A stretch of 64,000 nt of DNA, from the NCBI GenBank assembly GCA_003141315.1, contig PLLP01000024.1, forward strand, positions 204,395-268,394. The letters are read 5' to 3'. A program made the translations under genes and the position numbers. The notes beneath the pieces are model-generated. The model was not told the origin of the DNA. It saw nothing but the letters and a program-made list of their open reading frames with translations, and searched no databases. Positions 55,283 to 62,728 of the stretch are shown piece after piece (position 1 is the stretch's first letter; every line of letters starts with the position of its first letter). The stretch is from Phycisphaerales bacterium (GTDB lineage Bacteria; Planctomycetota; Phycisphaerae; Sedimentisphaerales; Anaerobacaceae).

Positions 55283-55283
55283 A

Positions 55284-56489
55284 GTGCCATCAGTCAGACA
55301 CAATTTTGCCCGCCGTTTATCAGACGATAAGCAGGCACAAAAACAGGGAACAGCCGGCAGAGGCAATTTGCCGAAGGCGGATAAATCCAGTGTTCGTGAG
55401 GCGGATTTGTCGCAAAGAGTAAGCAGGCAGGATGTGTGCAGGCTTACCCGTCAACTGGCTGTTTTATTGCGGGCGGGTATGCCGCTTTTGTTTTCATTAG
55501 AGGCGCTCGCCGAGCAGCTAAGGGATAGCACTGATGGACGATTTAACTGGTCAGGCCGAAAAGATGCGTATCTTGCCGATATTATAGAAGATATTGCCAT
55601 CGCTGTTGATTCGGGCAGCAGCCTCGCTTCCGCACTTTCCAGGCATCCCGAAATTTTTCCCGATTATTACACGGGTATGATAGCTGCCGGCGAGGAAAGC
55701 GGAAATCTCGAACAGGTGCTTTTGCACCTTGCGGATATGCTGGAGAAGAGGTTAAACGTTTCGGCGAAGGTTAAAAGCGCACTCGCGTATCCGGCTGTGA
55801 TGGCCGTTGTTGCAGTCGGGGTTGTGGTATTCCTGCTTTCGTTTGTGGTGCCGGATATAACACGCATTTTTATCGAGACCAACCAGCCGCTTCCATGGCC
55901 GACCCGTCTTCTTATCTCGATGAGCGCATTTGTGAAAACTTACGCTCCGTTTATGGCTGTCCTGCTTGTGGCGGGAATATTTGCCGCTGCGGCGGCATAT
56001 AAAACGACTAAGGGAAGACTGCTGGCGGACCGCTGGAAACTTAAGGCGCCGCTTTTCGGCTCTCTATTGCTGAAACTCGAAATTGCACGGATGTGCAGGA
56101 TGCTCGGGATTATGCTTGTAAGCGGAATACCGATACTTGCGGCATTGCAGATAGTAAAAAAAGTAGTGCGAAACAGCCTGATTGCAGGTTCAATCGACCA
56201 GGTGAGGGATTTGGTTGCAAAGGGTGAGTCAGTGGCGAACGCCGTAAGAAAAACGCATCTGTTCCCGCCTATTATCTGCCATATCCTGGCGACCGGCCAG
56301 GTAAGCGGGGATATTGAAACCAGTCTTTTAAGTATAGCTGATATGTATGATAACGAAATTGAGATTGCCGCAAAAACCCTTACCGCTCTGCTTGAGCCCG
56401 CGATACTTTTGGTTATGGGGGCTGTTGTGGCGTTTATCGTGCTTGCCGTTCTGCTTCCGATATTTGAAATAAGCCAGGTTTTAAGATGA
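55284..56489 (+). CDS. gspF: Type II secretion inner-membrane platform protein GspF
   Basis: A 401-residue protein starting at GTG 55284. Two GspF domains (about 55-180 and 270-395), each with the family pattern (LTRQLAVLLRAGMPLLFSLE; LARMCRMLGIMLVSGIPILA-like), and three membrane helices near 165, 215 and 375. About 50 charged residues precede the first domain. It starts one base after the gspE stop. Confidence 0.92.
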   Translation: MPSVRHNFARRLSDDKQAQKQGTAGRGNLPKADKSSVREADLSQRVSRQDVCRLTRQLAVLLRAGMPLLFSLEALAEQLRDSTDGRFNWSGRKDAYLADIIEDIAIAVDSGSSLASALSRHPEIFPDYYTGMIAAGEESGNLEQVLLHLADMLEKRLNVSAKVKSALAYPAVMAVVAVGVVVFLLSFVVPDITRIFIETNQPLPWPTRLLISMSAFVKTYAPFMAVLLVAGIFAAAAAYKTTKGRLLADRWKLKAPLFGSLLLKLEIARMCRMLGIMLVSGIPILAALQIVKKVVRNSLIAGSIDQVRDLVAKGESVANAVRKTHLFPPIICHILATGQVSGDIETSLLSIADMYDNEIEIAAKTLTALLEPAILLVMGAVVAFIVLAVLLPIFEISQVLR

Positions 56490-56501
56490 GGTGAAAATAG
56501 A

Positions 56502-56936
56502 ATGAAAAAGTCCAAATATTTTACGCTTAAAGGTTTCACGCTTGTAGAGCTTATGATAGTGGTCGTGATACTGGGCCTTTTGGCAACCGTTGTTGTGCCG
56601 AGGATGCTGGGCAGACCCGAACAGGCCAGGCGAACAAAGGCGAAAATAGACATCCGCAGCATAGAGGCAAGCCTGTCGCTTTTCAAGGCTGATACCGGGC
56701 GTTTCCCGACCACAGCCGAAGGTCTCGATGCCCTCGTGAAAAATCCGGGTATAAAAGGCTATAGCGAAGACGGTTATCTGGATAAGACGCCTTTAGACCC
56801 CTGGGGCAACAGGTATATCTACATCTGTCCCGGCGTTCACAGCAAAGATTACGACCTGAAATCTTACGGCAAAGACGGAGAAGATGGCGGCACAGGCGAC
56901 AACAGCGATATCGAAAGCTGGAACCTTACTGAGTAA
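56502..56936 (+). CDS. gspG: Type II secretion major pseudopilin GspG
   Basis: A 144-residue pseudopilin. MKKSKYFTLKG is cut before FTLVELMIVVVILGLLATVV (Glu5 present). The C-terminal half has the GspG-type DTGRFPTTAEGLDALVKNPG and PLDPWGNRYIYICPG with a terminal Gly/Asp-rich calcium-site-like segment (KDGEDGGTGDNSD). It has the normal short leader, unlike gspI and gspJ. Confidence 0.94.
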   Translation: MKKSKYFTLKGFTLVELMIVVVILGLLATVVVPRMLGRPEQARRTKAKIDIRSIEASLSLFKADTGRFPTTAEGLDALVKNPGIKGYSEDGYLDKTPLDPWGNRYIYICPGVHSKDYDLKSYGKDGEDGGTGDNSDIESWNLTE

Positions 56937-56940
56937 GATT

Positions 56941-57456
56941 ATGACAAAACAAAAATTGAACATTACGGGCGGCAGGGGGTTCACCCCGTTAGAGAAATCT
57001 GCTGATTTAAATCGGCGGATTATTTTTAATGGAATTAGAAAACGGTGTTCTCTACCGGGATTCACCTTAATGGAAGTTGTGATTGCCCTCGCAATCACCT
57101 CCATATCCCTGCTGGCATTGCTCAGGCTGCATTTGGTTAGTGCTCGTTTAGTCGATACTGCGGAGCTGAAATCACAGGCGGTTCTCCTGGCGGATGGAAA
57201 AATTGCGGAGGCGCTGGCCGATGGCTTCCCGAACGTTGGCACAACCAGCGGCGCCGTTCAGCATGGCGGCACGAGCTTTCAATGGCAAAGAGAAGTTGCG
57301 AATTTATACCCCGCTGAATTGAGTAATTTTAATCCCGATTTTCAGGGCAATGGACTTAGAAAAATATCAGTCAGCATTGATTGGAAGACCGGCATAGCAG
57401 AAAAGCATTTGAATATGTTCACTTACGTTGCGGACAGTCCGCCGAAGGTGGATTAA
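56941..57456 (+). CDS. gspI: Minor pseudopilin GspI with an 81-bp insertion in the leader
   Basis: ATG 56941, 4 bp after gspG stop, is preferred; the longer frame from 56884 overlaps gspG. The prepilin motif GFTLMEVVIALAITSISLLA is preceded by GFTPLEKSADLNRRIIFNG, encoded by the MITE-like insertion, which makes the leader about 39 residues instead of roughly 8-12. The mature part has GspI features (VSARLVDTAELKSQAVLLAD, then GISVDW-like C-terminus). It should initiate the pseudopilus tip with GspJ and GspK. Confidence 0.88.
   Translation: MTKQKLNITGGRGFTPLEKSADLNRRIIFNGIRKRCSLPGFTLMEVVIALAITSISLLALLRLHLVSARLVDTAELKSQAVLLADGKIAEALADGFPNVGTTSGAVQHGGTSFQWQREVANLYPAELSNFNPDFQGNGLRKISVSIDWKTGIAEKHLNMFTYVADSPPKVD
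56977..57066 (+). mobile_element. MITE-like 81-bp insertion, copy 1 (in gspI)
   Basis: GGGTTCACC (56977-56985) and GGATTCACC (57058-57066) form a 9-bp near-direct repeat, as a target duplication would. Inside are inverted ends CCCGTTAGAGAA and TTCTCTACCGGG and a GATTTAAATC core. The repeat offset is 81 bp, a multiple of three, and the repeat encodes GFT. Confidence 0.75.
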
Positions 57457-58275
57457 ATGAACCGGAAAACGAAAAACAAAGGATTCACCCCGTTAGAGAA
57501 GGCCGCAGATTTAAATCGGCGGATTGTTTTTAATGGATATAGAAAACGGTGTTCTCTAACGGGGTTCACGCTTATCGAGATTCTGGTTGCTATAACAATG
57601 ATAGCGATGGTCTTTGCTCTTGTGTTTGGCACAAGCGCCGCCATTACCGGCGCGGTGCGGGCCTACAACGCGAGGCGGGATTTGGTTTCGCCGGTCAAAT
57701 CGGTTATCAGGAATATGGCCCGGCAGATAAGATGTGCGTATGCACCTCACGTCGAAACGAAAGCCGTTAATCTGCAATCTTCCACAATAAATAATCAATC
57801 GTTAATAACAAAAGGCTTTGCGTATTTCAGTTGCTTACCTTCGGTACACCTTCGGTCCGCCTTCGGCGGACTGCACCTGATAACCACAAGCGGGTTTTCC
57901 ATCGGGAGCTGCGAGCAGGATGGAATGTACGACGTCGCATACAGATTCGACAGCGACACCGGCACACTTTTTTATAGCCAGAGGCCCTTTGCTCCTGTTG
58001 GTGAAGACCTTAATGAGAATTGGTCCGCCGAAGGCAGAGTCGCAGAAGGCATCGACCGGATTACCCTGAAGTTCTTCGACGGCAAGACCTGGCTGCAAAG
58101 CTGGGATTGGTATGAACAAAAACAAAAGCTGCCTGCTGCTGTTAGCATTGAAATAACTTTGAAAGGCGAGCAAAACTATCAATACCGGTATGAAACAGTC
58201 GCCTTTGTGATGGCTGCTGAAAATCGCAGCGAGCAGACAGAATTGAAACAGTTGGCATCTGTGGGGAAGCAATGA
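57457..58275 (+). CDS. gspJ: Minor pseudopilin GspJ with an 81-bp insertion in the leader
   Basis: A 272-residue protein. MNRKTKNKGFTPLEKAADL leads through the inserted segment to GFTLIEILVAITMIAMVF, the true prepilin motif with Glu5. The mature part contains KSVIRNMARQIRCAY and LNENWSAEGRVAEGIDRITL, typical of GspJ. A CCTTCGGT-rich patch with a TCCGCC/GGCGGA palindrome at 57855-57871 also lies inside the gene. ATG 57457 follows the gspI stop directly. Confidence 0.9.
   Translation: MNRKTKNKGFTPLEKAADLNRRIVFNGYRKRCSLTGFTLIEILVAITMIAMVFALVFGTSAAITGAVRAYNARRDLVSPVKSVIRNMARQIRCAYAPHVETKAVNLQSSTINNQSLITKGFAYFSCLPSVHLRSAFGGLHLITTSGFSIGSCEQDGMYDVAYRFDSDTGTLFYSQRPFAPVGEDLNENWSAEGRVAEGIDRITLKFFDGKTWLQSWDWYEQKQKLPAAVSIEITLKGEQNYQYRYETVAFVMAAENRSEQTELKQLASVGKQ
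57481..57570 (+). mobile_element. MITE-like 81-bp insertion, copy 2 (in gspJ)
   Basis: GGATTCACC (57481-57489) and GGGTTCACG (57562-57570) are spaced 81 bp apart, as in copy 1. The inverted ends CCCCGTTAGAGAA and TTCTCTAACGGGG are perfect here. The internal sequence closely matches copy 1 (GATTTAAATCGGCGGATT). Confidence 0.78.
57855..57871. repeat. Palindrome GTCCGCC/GGCGGAC inside gspJ
   Basis: A perfect hairpin with a cTTCGg loop, preceded by two further CCTTCGGT units (57837-57856). The codons read within the GspJ mature domain (HLRSAFGGLH). Confidence 0.7.
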
Positions 58276-59354
58276 AGACAAGGAATATAAAACAACGAGG
58301 CGGTTTTGTAATAGTCGTTGTCCTGAGCATTGTGACAATGCTGGCGGTTATTCTGCTTTGCTTTAACCGCCAGTCGGAAAAAGACCTGCTCGCCGCAGAG
58401 GGTCTCGAAGAGACATACCAGGCTTATAACTGTGCCAGGAGCGGGCTGAATATTGCAATCGCGGCGATTAATCCGCCTTCGGCGGACCCCGGCATCATCG
58501 CCGACAAGTCTTATGTCCGCCCCGGCGGATTTTCATCCGGTAAAATTTTCAATATCGATTTGTGTCGGTGTTCGGTGAAGATTACCGATGAAAGCAGCAG
58601 GATAAATCTGAACAGGTTAATCGACGAGCAGGGCAAACCCTGCAGGGCTGCGATTGAACAGTTCTATCGCTTGATTGACGTCCTGAACCGGCAGGGCGGG
58701 CCGCACATCGATTACGGCATTGTGCCTGCGATTATTGACTGGATTGACGCCGATGATAATATTGCCGCCTTGCCGCCTGTAAGCGGGGTCGCACCGCTTT
58801 TGCAAAATGGTAATATAGGTGCGGAATCCGCTTATTATATGAAGCTAAATCCCCCGTACAAATGCAGGAATGCGCCGCTGGAAACCGTTGATGAGCTTCT
58901 ACTCGTAAGGGGCATTACTTCCGAAACATACTCGCGCATACGAAATTATGTGACAGTATGCGGGGACGGAAAAATTAACATCAATTTCGCAGCGAAAGAG
59001 GTTATAGAAAGCCTGTCCGAAAAAATGGATGTCTGCCTTGCACAGGCAATCATAGATAATCGCGGCGAAAAATTTTTCGATACCGTCGCGCAGCTTCGCC
59101 AGTTTCCCTGGATGACGGATGCGATTTATAACGAAATCAAGGACAAACTTACCACGAAGCCGGCAGAGCAATACTACACTATTACTTCCAGGGCAGAATA
59201 TGCCTCCTCGCCAGGCGATTCCGAGACAGCGGCAAACGGCTATTGTGTTGTCGCCATGATTAAATTAGACGAACAGACAAAAAAAGTAAATGTCCTCTGG
59301 TGTAGAGAATTTAACTGCGAGAGGGCAGGAGCATCTGAGGGAAAAAATGGTTAA
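58272..59354 (+). CDS. gspK: Type II secretion minor pseudopilin GspK
   Basis: A 360-residue protein overlapping gspJ by 4 bp. The prepilin-like segment is RGGFVIVVVLSIVTMLAVIL, without the usual Glu5, as in other GspK. The large globular domain has ITDESSRINLNRLIDEQGKP and helix-hairpin-helix-like LETVDELLLVRGITSETY. A TCCGCC/GGCGGA palindrome lies at 58472-58486 within the gene. GspK caps the tip with GspI and GspJ. Confidence 0.9.
   Translation: MKTRNIKQRGGFVIVVVLSIVTMLAVILLCFNRQSEKDLLAAEGLEETYQAYNCARSGLNIAIAAINPPSADPGIIADKSYVRPGGFSSGKIFNIDLCRCSVKITDESSRINLNRLIDEQGKPCRAAIEQFYRLIDVLNRQGGPHIDYGIVPAIIDWIDADDNIAALPPVSGVAPLLQNGNIGAESAYYMKLNPPYKCRNAPLETVDELLLVRGITSETYSRIRNYVTVCGDGKININFAAKEVIESLSEKMDVCLAQAIIDNRGEKFFDTVAQLRQFPWMTDAIYNEIKDKLTTKPAEQYYTITSRAEYASSPGDSETAANGYCVVAMIKLDEQTKKVNVLWCREFNCERAGASEGKNG
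58472..58486. repeat. Palindrome TCCGCC/GGCGGA inside gspK
   Basis: Perfect 6-bp arms around TTC. It encodes part of NPPSADPGI. Confidence 0.65.
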
Positions 59355-60885
59355 ACGATGCGTTGGTATTGATATTGGCTCAACGTATATATCCGCGATT
59401 CAAATGGTGCGCTCGGCGGAACTTATTGTCGTCGAGAAGACCTTCAAAACGCAGATGCGGCGAAGGACAGATTCGCCCGTATTGCATCTTAAGCAGCTTT
59501 TCAGCAAATACGGTTTCGACCCGCATGCGAAGATAGCTATCTCAATGCCCGATGACAAGGTTTTCTTCCACAAGTTGGAAAGCGGTCGAAGGGAGCAGGA
59601 TAATCGAGAGCAACAGACTTTGGCGGGTTCCGATGAGATGAACTATTCCGCTGCGCAAACAGCGGACAAGTCGGCATTGGAGCAGGATTTTCCGGTTCCG
59701 GCAGACCAGCTCGTTCTGCAATTTACCCCGGACCGAAAAAACGCGGTAAGCAGGCACGCAGTGCTTGCGGCGACAACCAAAACCTCCATTCACGAAATGC
59801 TCGATATGGCTGCCGAGGCATCCGTATATCCGGATATGGTTGAGGCTGCCGTTTTTGCGGCGTACTCATCGGTTAATTTTAACTACCCTGAAATCGCGAA
59901 CGAAACTTGTATTATTGCGCGTATTGATGAAACCGGCCTGGCGATGGCAGTGATTCAAAATGGCAGCATTGTGCTGGTGCGGAATCTGCCGCTTATGTCG
60001 AAAGAATCCGATTTGAAAATGAACACCGACCGGCTGGCGGATATTTTGCGGCAGGAGGCAGAGGCAACCTGGCAGCTGCTGTACGGCGCAGGCATAGAGA
60101 AGAAAACCAGGATTTTTCTGGTTCCGTCCGGCGGCGTTAATGCCGGTTTAGGGCAGGCGCTGGAGCAAAAACTGAATTGCGGGGTGGTTATTGCCGACCC
60201 CTGCATAATCGTGAAATCTTCGGACGATTGCGAAATCGATTCAGGCTTATGCACCGCCGAGGGGCTTGCACTTGGTTTATTGGAACCGCAGCAGGCCGGC
60301 TCGTTCAATTTCCTGCGGTCGTCGGTTTTTGATGACGACCCCGTGCCGGCAATCAAAAAGGATTTGGTGATTTGTGCCGCGCTCGTCGCAGGCATTATTG
60401 TGTTTCTGATTCTCGGAATGTATGCCCGCCTGTTTTATCTCGAAAAAGAATATTCCTCCGTCAGGGCGGATATGAAAGAAGTTTTCAAAAAAACTCTGCC
60501 TGATGAGAAGACTGTTGTTGACCCTCTTATCCAGCTCGAACAGAAGCTTGTATCCCTGCGGGACGATTACAAAAAATTCGACCCGTCATTGGCCGGCGCC
60601 GCCAAACCGCTCGAGATACTTCGCAGCATCAGCTTGACTGCTCCTTCACAGTCGAATATCACGGTCAACAATATCCTGCTTACAGACAAATCTGTCCGCC
60701 TGTCGGGAAGCTCGGCGTCTTTCAAGTCCGTTTATGACTGGCAGAGTCGGCTTAAAGCGAATCCTAAATTTTCCGCGGTGGATATCCTGAATATCGATGG
60801 GGCATCGTCGGCTGTCTCGCGACAGGAAGATGCCGGCATAAAGTTCATAATTTTAATATCTTTGGATGATTCGGAGCGAATATGA
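59347..60885 (+). CDS. gspL: Type II secretion protein GspL (PilM/actin-like fused to PilN-like)
   Basis: ATG 59347 follows GAGGG and overlaps the gspK stop by 8 bp; the longer frame from 59290 lies inside gspK. The 512-residue product has a cytoplasmic actin-like fold (VGIDIGSTYISAIQMV start), a membrane helix near residues 340-362 (DLVICAALVAGIIVFLILGM), then a periplasmic coiled coil and ferredoxin-like domain. It binds GspE and GspM. Confidence 0.87.
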   Translation: MVKRCVGIDIGSTYISAIQMVRSAELIVVEKTFKTQMRRRTDSPVLHLKQLFSKYGFDPHAKIAISMPDDKVFFHKLESGRREQDNREQQTLAGSDEMNYSAAQTADKSALEQDFPVPADQLVLQFTPDRKNAVSRHAVLAATTKTSIHEMLDMAAEASVYPDMVEAAVFAAYSSVNFNYPEIANETCIIARIDETGLAMAVIQNGSIVLVRNLPLMSKESDLKMNTDRLADILRQEAEATWQLLYGAGIEKKTRIFLVPSGGVNAGLGQALEQKLNCGVVIADPCIIVKSSDDCEIDSGLCTAEGLALGLLEPQQAGSFNFLRSSVFDDDPVPAIKKDLVICAALVAGIIVFLILGMYARLFYLEKEYSSVRADMKEVFKKTLPDEKTVVDPLIQLEQKLVSLRDDYKKFDPSLAGAAKPLEILRSISLTAPSQSNITVNNILLTDKSVRLSGSSASFKSVYDWQSRLKANPKFSAVDILNIDGASSAVSRQEDAGIKFIILISLDDSERI

Positions 60886-61421
60886 TACGGCTTACACACA
60901 GAGAACGCTGGCTGATTACTGCAATCACTACGATTGTTGCGGTCTGGGCATTTTACATCTTCGGATTAAGGCCTGCAATCGAGCGCATAAAAACCCTCAA
61001 TCGCGTAATACCCGAAAACCAGGCGAAGCTCGCTGAGCTTAAGGCAAAGAGCAGGCAATATCTCGCCTTGGCGGCAGCGATGGAAAATGTGAAAAATAAC
61101 AAGGTCGGCGGTCCTGATAATTTCGAGCTTGTCCCATTTCTCGAATCCACCTGCAAAGACTGCGGGCTTGCAAAAAAAGTTGTCACGATGAAACAGCAGG
61201 TTATTGCCGCGGACTCGAAGTATTCCGAGATAACAGCCGATATACAGTTCGAGAACATAACGCTCCAGCAGCTTGTCGAGTTCCTGCTCAAAACCGGGTC
61301 GTTAAACAAACCGTTGTGGGTAAAAAGCCTCTATGTTTCACAGGCCAAAACTGATTTAAGCCTGATTGGCGTCACTCTGCAGATTTCCTCTTTCAAACCG
61401 AACCCGACCCTCCACCCTTAA
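60882..61421 (+). CDS. gspM: Type II secretion protein GspM
   Basis: A 179-residue protein overlapping gspL by 4 bp. One N-terminal membrane helix (WLITAITTIVAVWAFYIFGL), a coiled coil (TLNRVIPENQAKLAELKAK) and a small ferredoxin-like domain ending near LQISSFKPNP. Sequence is weakly conserved in the family, so the assignment rests partly on position as the last gene of the operon. No gspH, gspN or gspO lies in the window. Confidence 0.8.
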   Translation: MIRLTHRERWLITAITTIVAVWAFYIFGLRPAIERIKTLNRVIPENQAKLAELKAKSRQYLALAAAMENVKNNKVGGPDNFELVPFLESTCKDCGLAKKVVTMKQQVIAADSKYSEITADIQFENITLQQLVEFLLKTGSLNKPLWVKSLYVSQAKTDLSLIGVTLQISSFKPNPTLHP

Positions 61422-61424
61422 CTC

Positions 61425-61560
61425 TTCTCTTTGTGCTTTTTGTGGCTAATATTTATTTTTCTTTTTTGAGCCTTTTTGTCCGCCTTCGGCGGACAAATCC
61501 TGTTAATCCCGTTATCCTGTCAATTTTTCTTTGTGCCTCTGTGCCTTTGTGGCTAATTTT
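61425..61560. repeat. Spacer with tandem CTTTGTG...TGGCTAAT repeats
   Basis: TTCTCTTTGTGC...TTTGTGGCTAATATTT (61425-61454) recurs as TTCTTTGTGCC...TTTGTGGCTAATTTTT (61527-61560). Between them are ATCCTGTTAATCC and TTATCCTGTC units. No gene is seen in 61422-61565. Confidence 0.7.
61475..61497. terminator. Perfect GTCCGCC/GGCGGAC hairpin with TTCG loop after gspM
   Basis: TTTGTCCGCC and GGCGGACAAA pair perfectly, 10 bp, around TTC (a cTTCGg tetraloop). It belongs to the same palindrome family as copies within gspJ and gspK. It could serve as a bidirectional terminator for the gsp operon and the convergent gene at 61566. Confidence 0.55.
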
Positions 61561-61565
61561 TGCCG

Positions 61566-62246
61566 CTACATTTCCGGCACGACTTCGGGATATACCTGGC
61601 CGGCAGAGCTTACCTTGAAAACGTAAATCAGTCCTTCCTTTAACTGCTGATAAACCGCATTGCCGTAAATTGCCTCGATGCCGTAATCTTTCAGCTTCTC
61701 CTTGTCATTGGCAAGCTGCCAGATATTGGACCAGAAAAGTTTCCTGTCCTTCATACGCAGCTTCTGTAGCATATCAGCGTATCTTGCGGGTTCCTGACCC
61801 GCCTGTTCGATTGCAAAACCGTTTTCAGGCGATGTTTTTTCGCCATATATTCTTCGCCAGAGATAAATGGACTTTTGCTTTCCGTCCATTACCATTTTAT
61901 CTGTAAATTTTACAATCAGCGCATCGAAGTTCACAACGTCCCCTTCGATTGTATAATTTTTTTCGAGAATCCTTTTCAATTTGTCATCGCGGGCTGTCTC
62001 GACGAACTTTATTGTGGTATAAACCTTGCCATTTTTATTTTCTTTCGAGATTACCTTTGCATATCCAATCTGGTCTTCCTGTGTGAGATTGGTAATGGCT
62101 TCCTTCAGGAGTTTATTTTCAGCCAGCAGTTCGCGTATTGTTTTAGGCATCAATAGATTACTTAACGCACTTATCAGTATAACTGCCAGCAGCACGAGAA
62201 TTATTAAATAGACGAAAAATTTGAAGGTTTTACTCACTTTTGCCAT
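61566..62246 (-). CDS. Membrane-anchored protein of unknown function
   Basis: No family recognised. It has one membrane helix near residues 8-28 (FKFFVYLIILVLLAVILISA), a short coiled coil, and about 190 soluble residues with mixed alpha/beta character (VYTTIKFVETARDDKLKRIL; KFTDKMVMDGKQKSIYLWRR). It lies convergent to gspM. No catalytic or ligand motif is visible. Confidence 0.7.
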   Translation of the reverse strand: MAKVSKTFKFFVYLIILVLLAVILISALSNLLMPKTIRELLAENKLLKEAITNLTQEDQIGYAKVISKENKNGKVYTTIKFVETARDDKLKRILEKNYTIEGDVVNFDALIVKFTDKMVMDGKQKSIYLWRRIYGEKTSPENGFAIEQAGQEPARYADMLQKLRMKDRKLFWSNIWQLANDKEKLKDYGIEAIYGNAVYQQLKEGLIYVFKVSSAGQVYPEVVPEM

Positions 62247-62407
62247 AAGTTAATCTGCCTTAATAAGCCTTTACAGAAATACTTGTATCATCGGCATTAA
62301 CCTGGCCGACCCAAAACTGACCCACTCTGCTCAAGAACGGTCTTTTCCAGGCAAGCCGGCATTCGGAGCAGAATCGTAATATGGCCGTAGAAAAGGAGTT
62401 CCAGCAA

Positions 62408-62481
62408 CGCGCCCGGCAGGGATCGAACCTGCAACCTTCGGATTCGAAGTCCGGCACTCTATCCAATTGAGCTACGGGCGC
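62408..62481 (-). tRNA. tRNA-Arg, anticodon UCG
   Basis: A 74-nt cloverleaf. The acceptor GCGCCCG pairs with CGGGCGC, the discriminator is G, and CCA is not encoded. The D arm GCTC...GAGT, anticodon loop CTTCGAA (anticodon TCG, reading CGA) and T loop TTCGATC are standard. The first pair of the anticodon stem is a C-A mismatch. It lies 161 bp upstream of the anchored-protein gene on the same strand. Confidence 0.95.
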
Positions 62482-62486
62482 TTGTA

Positions 62487-62515
62487 ATCGTAAAAACACA
62501 CAAACAATTTTCCAA
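62487..62515 (-). promoter_or_regulatory. Sigma-70-like promoter of tRNA-Arg
   Basis: On the minus strand TTGGAA (62510-62515) is followed 17 bp later by TACGAT (62487-62492), 5 bp before the tRNA 5' end. Confidence 0.5.
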
Positions 62516-62641
62516 AAATATTTTTATCTTCTTGCGATGTATCCTAACATAAAATTTTAAAATTTCAAATCGCAAATTTGTCTCATTTTTGTCTGGCGAC
62601 GTACGCTTTAGCAACAGTTTCAACTTGATGTGCCAAATTTA

Positions 62642-62669
62642 TTGACATATCTGATATACAAATTATAAT
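62642..62669 (+). promoter_or_regulatory. Consensus sigma-70 promoter of the rhomboid-like gene
   Basis: TTGACA (62642-62647) and TATAAT (62664-62669), both consensus, are spaced by 16 bp. The predicted start is near 62676, giving a leader of about 53 nt. Confidence 0.8.
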
Positions 62670-62728
62670 TAACATAGTCAGAATTGTTGGAGATTCTTAC
62701 CCGTACAGCGTAAATGAGAGGAATCTTT

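Noticed and set aside
56884-56940. Extended start for GspI inside gspG
   Set aside because: It lies within gspG and adds residues before the prepilin leader; ATG 56941 follows the gspG stop and fits normal operon spacing.
59290-59346. Extended start for GspL inside gspK
   Set aside because: The extension is part of gspK and has no actin-like features; ATG 59347 has a ribosome site and begins VKRCVGIDIGST.
62260-62499. Minus-strand frame covering tRNA-Arg
   Set aside because: It runs through the tRNA gene (translation contains the typical tRNA-derived VAQLDRVPDFESEGCRFDPC), so it is not a gene.
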